A stretch of 64,000 nucleotides of DNA, from assembly GCF_023898315.1 (NCBI RefSeq), contig NC_064616.1:707573389-707637388 (forward strand). Direction: 5' to 3'. The notes below the pieces were generated by a model, which saw nothing but the letters and a program-made list of their open reading frames with translations, made no database searches and was not told the DNA's origin. The position numbers and the translations under genes are program-made. Shown in pieces: positions 47,311-56,109 of the stretch; the stretch's first letter is position 1, and each line of letters starts with the position of its first letter. The stretch is from Schistocerca nitens (lineage: Eukaryota; Arthropoda; Insecta; Orthoptera; Acrididae).

Positions 47311-48732
47311 CACTCCTGGAAATGGAAAAAAGAACACATTGACACCGGTGTGTCAGACCCACCATACTTGCTCCGGACACTGCGAGAGGGCTGTACAAGC
47401 AATGATCACACGCACGGCACAGCGGACACACCAGGAACCGCGGTGTTGGCCGTCGAATGGCGCTAGCTGCGCAGCATTTGTGCACCGCCGCCGTCAGTGT
47501 CAGCCAGTTTGCCGTGGCATACGGAGCTCCATCGCAGTCTTTAACACTGGTAGCATGCCGCGACAGCGTGGACGTGAACCGTATGTGCAGTTGACGGACT
47601 TTGAGCGAGGGCGTATAGTGGGCATGCGGGAGGCCGGGTGGACGTACCGCCGAATTGCTCAACACGTGGGGCGTGAGGTCTCCACAGTACATCGATGTTG
47701 TCGCCAGTGGTCGGCGGAAGGTGCACGTGCCCGTCAACCTGGGACCGGACCGCAGCGACGCACGGATGCACGCCAAGACCGTAGGATCCTACGCAGTGCC
47801 GTAGGGGACCGCACCGCCACTTCCCAGCAAATTAGGGACACTGTTGCTCCTGGGGTATCGGCGAGGACCATTCGCAACCGTCTCCATGAAGCTGGGCTAC
47901 GGTCCCGCACACCGTTAGGCCGTCTTCCGCTCACGCCCCAACATCGTGCAGCCCGCCTCCAGTGGTGTCGCGACAGGCGTGAATGGAGGGACGAATGGAG
48001 ACGTGTCGTCTTCAGCGATGAGAGTCGCTTCTGCCTTGGTGCCAATGATGGTCGTATGCGTGTTTGGCGCCGTGCAGGTGAGCGCCACAATCAGGACTGC
48101 ATACGACCGAGGCACACAGGGCCAACACCCGGCATCATGGTGTGGGGAGCGATCTCCTACACTGGCCGTACACCACTGGTGATCGTCGAGGGGACACTGA
48201 ATAGTGCACGGTACATCCAAACCGTCATCGAACCCATCGTTCTACCATTCCTAGACCGGCAAGGGAACTTGCTGTTCCAACAGGACAATGCACGTCCGCA
48301 TGTATCCCGTGCCACCCAACGTGCTCTAGAAGGTGTAAGTCAACTACCCTGGCCAGCAAGATCTCCGGATCTGTCCCCCATTGAGCATGTTTGGGACTGG
48401 ATGAAGCGTCGTCTCACGCGGTCTGCATGTCCAGCACGAACGCTGGTCCAACTGAGGCGCCAGGTGGAAATGGCATGGCAAGCCGTTCCACAGGACTACA
48501 TCCAGCATCTCTACGATCATCTCCATGGGAGAATAGCAGCCTGCATTGCTGCAAAAGGTGGATATACACTGTACTAGTGCCGACATTGTGCATGCTCTGT
48601 TGCCTGTGTCTATGTGCCTGTGGTTCTGTCAGTGTGATCATGTGATGTATCTGACCCCAGGAATGTGTCAATAAAGTTTCCCCTTCCTGGGACAATGAAT
48701 TCACGGTGTTCTTATTTCAATTTCCAGGAGTG
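47311..48732 (+). mobile_element. Tc1-like element copy 1, 1,422 bp, intact
   Basis: Left end CACTCCTGGAAATGGAAAAA, right end reverse complement CACTCCTGGAAATTGAAATA, TA flanks at 47,309-47,310 and 48,733-48,734. Same length and about 99 percent identical to the copy at 53,419. It sits directly against the right TA of the fold-back mariner. Confidence 0.95.
47555..48577 (+). CDS. Tc1-like transposase with 32-residue D-E spacing
   Basis: 340 aa, no stop or shift. ATG at 47,555 (MPRQRGREPYVQLTDFERGR) is chosen over the in-frame ATG at 47,339 because it matches the start of related Tc1 proteins and the earlier part lies in the TIR-proximal leader. Paired HTH in residues 1-110 (WTYRRIAQHVGREVSTVHR; QIRDTVAPGVSARTIRNRL), then VVFSDESRFCL (first D), MVWGAISYTGRTPLV, FQQDNARPHVS (second D), WPARSPDLSPIEHVWDWMKR (E), and a C-terminus AAKGGYTLY. 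Only 32 residues separate the second D and the E, two fewer than in the Tc1 copies at 30 and 33 kb. It probably catalyses cut-and-paste into TA. Likely able to make a full-length protein. Confidence 0.92.
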   Translation: MPRQRGREPYVQLTDFERGRIVGMREAGWTYRRIAQHVGREVSTVHRCCRQWSAEGARARQPGTGPQRRTDARQDRRILRSAVGDRTATSQQIRDTVAPGVSARTIRNRLHEAGLRSRTPLGRLPLTPQHRAARLQWCRDRREWRDEWRRVVFSDESRFCLGANDGRMRVWRRAGERHNQDCIRPRHTGPTPGIMVWGAISYTGRTPLVIVEGTLNSARYIQTVIEPIVLPFLDRQGNLLFQQDNARPHVSRATQRALEGVSQLPWPARSPDLSPIEHVWDWMKRRLTRSACPARTLVQLRRQVEMAWQAVPQDYIQHLYDHLHGRIAACIAAKGGYTLY

Positions 48733-49190
48733 TATAAAGAGACCAAGAGCAGTCCTATAACACTTCCCTGGGGCATTCATGGTGAGGCCCTTGTCTCTGA
48801 TGTACACTCGTCATCGAGGAGAATGTACTAGGTTTTATTACTTAATAATAATAAGTCTTCATGTCACTTGCATATCTGGGAATCTGTTCGGTATGCTCAG
48901 ATTTTCAGTAACAGTCTGCAGCAGGGCATCGTGTTAAATGATCTCCAGAAATCTAGGAATATGGAATATGCCTATTGCCCTTCATCTGTGGTTTGTAGGA
49001 TATCATGTGGGAAGAGGACAAGCTGACTTTCACATGAGTGATATTTTGTAAATCTGTGCTTACTAGAGGGCAGAAGCTTTTCTGTCTCAAGGAAATTCAT
49101 TATATTATATTCTATCTTTCTTCTTATTATTGTCAAAAACTTATTTGGACAACTAGAAAGGACAGACTTATGACAAATTAAGTTCTTTCA

Positions 49191-49606
49191 TCATTTTTAT
49201 TTTTATTTCCACCAAATTTTTCAAAGTTACTGAAACGTTGCTCATAATTTAATGATGAATTGAGCATAGATTTACTTCAAATGCATAATTTGTCATTGTA
49301 GAAAACTATGCTTACAAGGATGTCCATTAATGCACAACTGAATCAGAGATAGATGCTGTGTTGGAGAGAGAGTACTCCTAAAACTAGGTAATGGCCATCA
49401 GACTACAATGAAGAGCAGGCTCAGCAACATTTTATGTATCAGTTAATTTGTTTGCAACCAGATTGTGGGTGCCAGAGGTTGTCCAAGCCCTGGGCTTTTC
49501 ATCTGCCACTAGTGTGTCACTGGTGTCATCTGAGTGAAAAAGGATGCTAAATGCCACTAAATTAGGTGTGCGTAATTTAGTTACTCTGCTAACACCCACC
49601 CTCAAA
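49191..49606. other. STK16 intron, no gene seen
   Basis: May include further decayed LINE sequence; nothing recognisable. Confidence 0.4.
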
Positions 49607-49806
49607 AATAGTTCAAATGGCTCTGAGCATTATGGGATTTAACATTGGAGGCCATCAGTGCCCTACAACTTAGAACTACTTAAACCTAACTAACCTAAGG
49701 CCATCACACACATCCATGCCCAAGGCAGGATTCGAACCTGCGACCATGGCAGTCGGGTGGTTCTGGACTGAAGTGCCTAGAACCACTCAGCCACCGTGGC
49801 CGGCAA
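49607..49806 (-). repeat. tRNA-derived SINE (orthopteran type)
   Basis: On the minus strand it begins GCCGGCCACGGTGGCTGAGT with box A TGGCTGAGTGG and box B GGTTCGAATCC about 35 bp apart, then a body through TGGCCTTAGGTTAGTTAGGT to GAGCCATTTGAAC. Both boxes match Pol III consensus. The body resembles the abundant SINE I remember from Schistocerca and Locusta. It is a main reason for placing the window in Orthoptera. Confidence 0.9.
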
Positions 49807-50282
49807 CCCACCCTCATTTTATACACAATTCAAAGAAACCCTCACCACAAACGGGTAACTGATGTGGGCAAATGTGTTGATAATACGTGATGCCATCAAC
49901 TGTCACTGACTGTAAAAGTAGATAAATGGACCACAGTGCAGCAATCTAGATGTCATCCCAATGCTGGACATTTTTATTTATTTAGTTTGTTCATTCTTCA
50001 CAATTACAGCCTATCATCTTGAAAGCTAACAAATATTTTACTTCATCATTCTACTGTTCCTTACTAGCTTGCAGAAAACTTCATTTCCAAGTATCTCGAT
50101 ACTGATGTTGTTTTTAGTGCAGGGATGAAATTTTCTGAGATTATCAGACAAATAATACCGTCAAAATATTGCATTGGTACAATGCTGTTATTTGCTGATA
50201 ACCTCAGAAGATGTCATAATTGAAACTTGACAAGGAAGACTGCATTTGCATGTTATGTAAACAATACTATTGCTCGTAATTA
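49807..50282. other. STK16 intron, no gene seen
   Basis: No motif recognised. Confidence 0.4.
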
Positions 50283-50284
50283 TA

Positions 50285-51602
50285 CGAGGTGCATTCAAGT
50301 TCTAAGGCCTCCGATTTTTTTTCTCCGGACTGGAAAGAGATAGAAACATGCGCATTGTTTTAAAATGAGGCCGCATTCATTGTCAATACGTCCCAGAGAT
50401 GGCAGCACCGTACGGCAGATGGAATTTACCACCAGCGGCGAGAATGAGAACTGTTTTAAATACTTCAAATGGCGACGTTTTCCTCACTTGAACAGCGAGC
50501 AAACATTCGTTTTCTGAATTTGCGTGGTGTGAAACCAATTGAAATTCATCGACAGTTGAAGGAGACATGTGGTGATGGAGTTATGGCTGTCTCGAAAGTG
50601 CGTTCGTGGGTGCGACAGTTTAATGAAGGCAGAACATCGTGTGACAACAAACCGAAACAACCTCGGGCTCGCACAAGCCGGTCTGACGACATGATCGAGA
50701 AAGTGGAAAGAATTGTTTTGGGGGATCGCCGACTGACTGTTGAACAGATCGCCTCCAGAGTTGGCATTTCTGTGGGTTCTGTGCACACAATCCTGCATGA
50801 CGACCTGAAAATGCGAAAAGTGTCATCCAGGTGGGTGCCACGAATGCTGACGGACGACCACAAGGCTGCCCGTGTGGCATGTTGCCAAGCAATGTTGATG
50901 CGCAACGACAGCATGAATGGGACTTTCTTTTCGTCGGTTGTGACAATGGATGAGACGTGGATGCCATTTTTCAATCCAGAAACAAAGCGCCAGTCAGCTC
51001 AATGGAAGCACACAGATTCACCGCCACCAAAAAAATTTCGGGTAACCGCCAGTGCTGAAAAAATGATGGTGTCCATGTTCTGGGACAGCGAGGGCGTAAT
51101 CCTTACCCATTGCATTCCAAAGGGCACTACGGTAACAGGTGCATCCTACGAAAATGTTTTGAAGAACAAAGTCCTTCCTGGACTGCAACAAAAACGTCCG
51201 GGAAGGGCTGCGCGTGTGCTGTTTCACCATGACAACGCACCCGCACATCGAGCTAATGTTACGCAACAGTTTCTTCGTGATAACAACTTTGAAGTGATTC
51301 TTCATGCTCCCTACTCACCTGACCTGGCTCCTAGTGACTTTTGGCTTTTTCCAACAATGAAAGACACTCTCCGTGGCCGCACATTCACCAGCCGTGCTGC
51401 TATTGCCTCAGCGATTTTCCAGTGGTCAAAACAGACTCCTAAAGAAGCCTTCGCTGCTGCCATGGAATCATGGCGTCAGCGTTGTGAAAAATGTGTACGT
51501 CTGCAGGGTGATTATGTCGAGAAGTAACGCCAGTTTCATCGATTTCGGGTGGGTAGTTAAATAGAAAAAAAATCGGAGGCCTTAGAACTTGAATGCACCT
51601 CG
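50285..51602 (+). mobile_element. mariner element, 1,318 bp, apparently intact
   Basis: The first 40 bp, starting CGAGGTGCATTCAAGTTCTA, equal the reverse complement of the last 40 bp with no mismatch. TA flanks at 50,283-50,284 and 51,603-51,604. One uninterrupted transposase ORF. It lies between the two STK16 exons at 37.6 and 52.0 kb, in antisense orientation to the gene. Confidence 0.97.
50469..51527 (+). CDS. mariner DD34D transposase, full length
   Basis: 352 aa, normal for mariner (about 345-355). Starts MATFSSLEQRANIRFLNLRG. HTH1 near residues 15-50, second HTH near 95-120 (QIASRVGISVGSVHTIL), WVPRML linker near 125, catalytic D in TMDETW near 160, D in HHDNAPAH near 255, and D in YSPDLAPSDFWLF near 290. 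There are 34 residues between the second and third D, the DD34D mariner signature. C-terminus LQGDYVEK. The WVPHxL motif reads WVPRML and the YSPDLAP motif is exact. No stop, frameshift or missing catalytic residue. It would bind the 40-bp TIRs and move the element by cut-and-paste into TA. Confidence 0.97.
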   Translation: MATFSSLEQRANIRFLNLRGVKPIEIHRQLKETCGDGVMAVSKVRSWVRQFNEGRTSCDNKPKQPRARTSRSDDMIEKVERIVLGDRRLTVEQIASRVGISVGSVHTILHDDLKMRKVSSRWVPRMLTDDHKAARVACCQAMLMRNDSMNGTFFSSVVTMDETWMPFFNPETKRQSAQWKHTDSPPPKKFRVTASAEKMMVSMFWDSEGVILTHCIPKGTTVTGASYENVLKNKVLPGLQQKRPGRAARVLFHHDNAPAHRANVTQQFLRDNNFEVILHAPYSPDLAPSDFWLFPTMKDTLRGRTFTSRAAIASAIFQWSKQTPKEAFAAAMESWRQRCEKCVRLQGDYVEK

Positions 51603-51604
51603 TA

Positions 51605-51967
51605 CTTGAAGATTATTTTTCCCCCTGGCAGCTACTCAAGTTACAAGGAGTTTAAGAAAGATGTCTTATCTTTTGAAGAGCTACATCTTCACATAACAAA
51701 GCAAACTAGAATGCTATAATTTACTGGAGACAACATATTCCTCAACAAACTCTATATAGTAGATTTCCTGAAAACAGTTGTAAAAACATTACCTCTATAT
51801 CATCCCACCCCTCTTCATGAAAAAAACAGTTTACTGAAAGTAGTGTATGTAGAGTATTCAAATAATGACCCCGCAGGACACCTCGATCCACATATAATTA
51901 CATATACAAACAAATACTATGAGACTGAATGAAGAGAATAATATGTAAGACTGCACTTTTGCCATAC
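51605..51967. other. STK16 intron, no gene seen
   Basis: No motif recognised. Confidence 0.4.
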
Positions 51968-52172
51968 CTAAATCCATAATAATAGGTCTGTTGCCTTCTC
52001 CAATAAGTATGTTGGCAGTCTTCAGGTCCCGATGAGCTAAAGGCTCTGGCAATGCTTCATGGAATGCCTTGACACCTTCACAAATTTGCAGGAACATTGT
52101 TAGAACATCCATGGCTGGAAGATGATCACAATTTCTACTTCGCCGCAAAAGTTCATCTGCCAGAGTTCCTCT
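51968..52172 (-). CDS. STK16: STK16-type kinase, catalytic-loop exon
   Basis: 205 bp between TTATTTTTCAG and TTTAG|GTATGG. It starts in phase 0 with RGTLADELLRRSRNC, equal in place to the RGTL after the hinge in human STK16, and holds ICEGVKAFHEALPEPLAHRD followed by LKTANILIGEGNRPIIMDLG. HRDLK is the catalytic loop with its catalytic aspartate and MDLG the metal-binding motif. The final G of the exon is the first base of the split glycine codon. The upstream exons with the G-loop and the ATP-binding lysine were not found between here and 64 kb. Confidence 0.95.
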
Positions 52173-52309
52173 CTGAAAAATAACAGTGATTTCCTTTGTT
52201 GTAATTGCATGTTGTAACAATAGGAAAAATAAAAAGAAAGAATACAGTTACAGGACTGATTCAAGTTCTGGAGAACACAAAAATTTAGGTTCGTTATTGG
52301 TAGGTTTGA

Positions 52310-52682
52310 TCATCACGTGAGTGTTACAGAAATGCTTCAGGAACTCGGGTGGTAGTCTCTAGAGGAAAGGAGGCGTTCTTTTCGTGAATCGCTACTGAGG
52401 AAATTCAGAGAACCAGCATTTGAGGCTGACTGCAGTACAATTTTACTGCTGCCAACTTACATTATGCGGAAAGACCACAAAGATAAGATAAGAGAGATTA
52501 GGGCTCATACAGAGGCATATAGGCAGTCATTTTTCCCTCGTTCTGTTTGGGAGTGGAACAGGGAGACAAGATGCTAGTTGTGGTCCGAGGTACCCTCCAC
52601 CATGCACCGTATGGTGGATTGCGGAGTATGAAAGAAAGAAAAATAAATAAATAAATAAATAAATAAATAAAATAAAATAAAT
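52310..52682 (+). mobile_element. CR1-like LINE 3' end with (AAAT)n tail
   Basis: The plus strand reads SVTEMLQELGW then SLEERRRSFRESLLRKFREP and KIREIRAHTEAYRQSFFP, then CACCGTATGGTGGATTGCGGAG. That is the CR1-like family end, but here it is followed by AAAG and a run of AAAT units (52,640-52,680) instead of the GATGTA tail. Confidence 0.8.
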
Positions 52683-52789
52683 AACACCTCCAAATACTGA
52701 AAAACTAATTTATTTTAAACTTGAGAAAAGAAATTAAAAAATAAACAAATAAGTCTATAAGGTGCTTAAGAAATCCATGTAGACCAGGT

Positions 52790-53405
52790 GCAGTATCTGC
52801 CGAAAGACATGGACCTGTGGCACAGAGTTCCCTTCATCGAATGCAAGATTTGACACCTGATGAAAGGTACAGATTTGATCTATCTAACATTTGAAGACTG
52901 TCGTGGAAGACTGTGGAGGTAGGCAGGTGTCAGTGGACATCTCACACCTGCAACCCCACACGTTCAGCAGGAAGAAAGGTCCGTCATGTTTGGGCCAGAA
53001 TCACGTATGAATATTGCATGCATTCATTACCAGTGATGGTAATTTGAGAGCTGTGCAGCATCGAGACAGAATCCTGTGACCTATTGTCCAGCTTTCATTG
53101 GTGGGATCATCTTTTACAATGACAATTAAAGAGCATGCTGTACTTCATGAACCCCTTCCTCCAGGTGGCAGGGATCAAAGAAATGGAATGGCCTGTGGTA
53201 TCTGCAGACAAGAACTGATTGAGTAAGCTTTGGACCAGCTGAAACTTGACGTGTGTCATTGCAGGAACTGTTACCATACATGGGATGACCTCAAGATAGC
53301 TGCTGTCAGAGGTTGGGATGTGCTTCAGCAGCATTGTTTTAACCAACTTGTGGACAGCAATCAAAACATGTAACAATGCACAGGTTGTAGCAACACGGGT
53401 GCTTG
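52790..53405 (+). pseudogene. Tc1-like transposase relic, C-terminal half
   Basis: The plus strand reads, with stops, QHRDRILRPIVQPFIGGIIF near 53,060 (region before the second D), NGMACGICRQELIE*ALDQLKLDVCHCRN near 53,180-53,260 (the E block and following helix) and AVRGWDVLQQHCFNQLVDSN near 53,300 (Tc1 C-terminal helix). The same family fragment occurs at 36,160. Outer ends are not defined; the right side abuts the Tc1 copy at 53,419. Confidence 0.6.
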
Positions 53406-53418
53406 GGTTAGTAATATA

Positions 53419-54840
53419 CACTCCTGGAAATGGAAAAAAGAACACATTGACACCAGTGTGTCAGACCCACCATACTTGCTCCGGACACTGCGAGAGGGAT
53501 GTACAAGCAATGATCACACGCACGGCACAGCGGACACACCAGGAACCGCGGTGTTGGCCGTCGAATGGCGCTAGCTGTGCAGCATTTGTGCACCGCCGCC
53601 GTCAGTGTCAGCCAGTTTGCCGTGGCATACGGAGCTCCATCGCAGTCTTTAACACTGGTAGCATGCCGCGACAGCGTGGACGTGAACCATATGTGCAGTT
53701 GACGGACTTTGAGCGAGGGCGTATAGTGGGCATGCGGGAGGCCGGGTGAACATACCGCCGAATTGCTCAACACGTGGGGCGTGAGGTCTCCACAGTACAT
53801 CGATGTTGTCGCCAGTGGTCGGCGGAAGGTGCACGTGCCCGTCAACCTGGGACCGGACCGCAGCGACACACGGATGCACGCCAAGACCGTAGGATCCTAC
53901 GCAGTGCCGTAGGGGACCGCACCGCCACTTCCCAGCAAATTAGGGACACTCTTGCTCCTGGGGTATCGGCGAGGACCATTCGCAACCATCTCCATGAAGC
54001 TGGGCTACGGTCCCGCACACCGTTAGGCCGTCTTCCGCTCACGCCCCAACATCGTGCAGCCCGCCTCCAGTGGTGTCGCGACAGGCGTGAATGGAGGGAC
54101 GAATGGAGACGTGTCGTCTTCAGCGATGAGAGTCGCTTCTGCCTTGGTGCCAATGATGGTCGTATGCGTGTTTGGCGCCGTGCAGGTGAGCGCCACAATC
54201 AGGACTGCATACGACCGAGGCACACAGGGCCAACACCCGGCATCATGGTGTGGGGAGCGATCTCCTACACTGGCCGTACACCACTGGTGATCGTCGAGGG
54301 GACACTGAATAGTGCACGGTACATCCAAACCGTCATCGATCCCATCGTTCTACCATTCCTAGACTGGCAAGGGAACTTGCTGTTCCAACAGGACAATGCA
54401 CGTCCGCATGTATCCCGTGCCACCCAACGTGCTCTAGAAGGTGTAAGTCAACTACCCTGGCCAGCAAGATCTCCGGATCTGTCCCCCATTGAGCATGTTT
54501 GGGACTGGATGAAGCGTCGTCTCACGCGGTCTGCACGTCCAGCACGAACGCTGGTCCAACTGAGGCGCCAGGTGGAAATGGCATGGCAAGCCGTTCCACA
54601 GGACTACATCCAGCATCTCTATGATCGTCTCCATGGGAGAACAGCAGCCTGCATTGCTGCAAAAGGTGGATATACACTGTACTAGTGCCGACATTGTGCA
54701 TGCTCTGTTGCCTGTGTCTATGTGCCTGTGGTTCTGTCAGTGTGATCATGTGATGTATCTGACCCCAGGAATGTGTCAATAAAGTTTCCCCTTCCTGGGA
54801 CAATGAATTCACGGTGTTCTTATTTCAATTTCCAGGAGTG
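53419..54840 (+). mobile_element. Tc1-like element copy 2, 1,422 bp
   Basis: Same ends and length as copy 1 at 47,311, TA at 53,417-53,418 and 54,841-54,842. About fifteen differences from copy 1 by eye, roughly ten of them C/T or G/A changes at CpG sites. Confidence 0.95.
53663..54685 (+). pseudogene. Tc1-like transposase with one premature stop
   Basis: Matches the 340-aa product of copy 1 except that tryptophan 29 (in EAGWTYR) is TGA at 53,747-53,749. The rest of the frame, including FSDESRF, FQQDNARPH and SPDLSPIEH with the same 32-residue spacing, is open. A later in-frame ATG at 53,774 would give 303 aa lacking part of the first HTH, so binding is probably lost. Confidence 0.92.
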
Positions 54841-54842
54841 TA

Positions 54843-55559
54843 TTTCTGTTTGTACTGCTGAAAGCAGGTAATGATGGATAGGTACAGTACCTGTAGTCTA
54901 TGAAAGGGAAATTAGTCACTGTCTGGATATAGTTGGAAACTGCACTGGCCGCAATTGCCAGATTTCAGAATACTGATCTAGGCTATGATGGCATTGTGGT
55001 TCCTGCAGTGAAAGTTGTGGCATAACCAGTGCCTCTATTGTCACTCAGGAATATCTGACGTTGCAGCTCCTTCCAATATGTTTTGTCCCTCCACCCACCC
55101 CATCCTCAAGCCAGAGTAGTCACTCCACTAGCATGATAAATTACATTCTGATGTTTGAAAGGAGATCAAGCCAGAGTAGTCATTCCACTAGCATGATAAA
55201 TTACATTCTGATGTTTGAAAGGAGATATCACCATCTCTATTAACTACAGAGGACAGCATTTGTCACTGCATATCAGGAAATGGAAAGGAATCAGAAATAA
55301 TCTTGCTTATAAATGGTAACATTGTCCATAAACACTAGAAATAGAATGCTGGCTGAAATCAGAAGCAACCAGCAAAAATATTTTAAATTCTGATTGGAAT
55401 GTATATCCAAAGATTGCACAGATGTCAGTGGATGATGCATGTTTATAGCTGCAGACTAGAATAATATTTAGTGAGGTTAATACAGATTCTGAATTCAAAA
55501 CCATTTGGGTGAAGATAAGTGTTAAAAGTAAATCAAACATGGTAGTCTGATTGCTTTAT
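54843..55559. other. no gene seen; contains a 60-bp tandem duplication
   Basis: The right part may already be decayed LINE endonuclease sequence. No other motif recognised. Confidence 0.4.
55106..55225. repeat. tandem duplication, 2 x 60 bp
   Basis: Unit TCAAGCCAGAGTAGTC..GAAAGGAGA at 55,106-55,165 and 55,166-55,225 with one mismatch. The period is 20 codons, so it stays open in a short frame, but no gene is supported there. Confidence 0.95.
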
Positions 55560-56105
55560 AGACCCTCCATCCCCTTCTTTAGGGGTCATTGTGGCAGGAC
55601 ATTTCAGGGTTAACTGGGGTAAGGTAGTGCATAAATTTTCTGATCAGGTTACATTATTAGGAAGAAATTTCTACTTGCCTGCTAGGAACAAGGATTCATG
55701 TGGTATTACTCTAAATGCTTTATCCAAGACTTATCCTGAGCAATTACCACAGAACCAAATCGTGAGTGTAACATAGATCTCATGGTTTCAAACAGGCTCT
55801 TTTTGAGTCAGTGAAGTTAAGAATGGTAGGAATAATTTGTGCTTAGTGTGTCCATAAACAGATTTCAAATTACCTGAAAAGTCAACATCAAACATCCAAC
55901 TCCGAGACTGAAAATGTTGAGTATAAATGGACAAAATTTAAGATGACTGTACAGTACACCTTAGACAGGTATACACTATTAATCGTAAGGACCATCCACC
56001 ATGGTTCAACAAATGCATTACGAAATTGCTGCAAAACCAAACACAACTTCACACATATTAAAACATAGCCAAAGCCTTGTTGTGGAACAAAAACCGAACA
56101 CTAAT
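55560..56105 (+). mobile_element. LINE endonuclease relic
   Basis: VAGHFRVNWGKV near 55,590 fits the GDFN block of APE-type LINE endonucleases. A later stretch near 55,990 with HHGSTNALRN (WFN..I.K.. in another frame) fits the linker to the RT. Broken in every frame. A second LINE starts about 56,110. Confidence 0.45.
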
Positions 56106-56109
56106 AGAG

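Larger units (their letters stand above)
45843..49190 (-). pseudogene. CR1-like LINE split by two DNA transposons
   Basis: The 3' end lies at 45,843 (reverse of ...CCATATGGTGGCTTGCAG). Minus-strand frames encode NIMEMLNELKWESVEVRQYS near 46,140 and the RT C-terminal region to about 46,680. Past the two insertions (46,688-47,306 and 47,311-48,732) the RT middle continues from 48,735 to about 49,190, in a region homologous to the QAFDTV...PQGSV...FADD part of the family. All frames broken. The upstream part is missing. Confidence 0.75.

Noticed and set aside
47306-48704. Several 76-156 codon minus-strand frames over the Tc1 copies
   Set aside because: They are shadows of the G+C-rich sense ORF, repeated identically at copy 2, with no family motif.
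49700-49806. Possible functional tRNA gene on the minus strand
   Set aside because: Boxes A and B are intact, but it is the head of a 200-bp SINE with the usual body; no clover-leaf with a paired acceptor stem.
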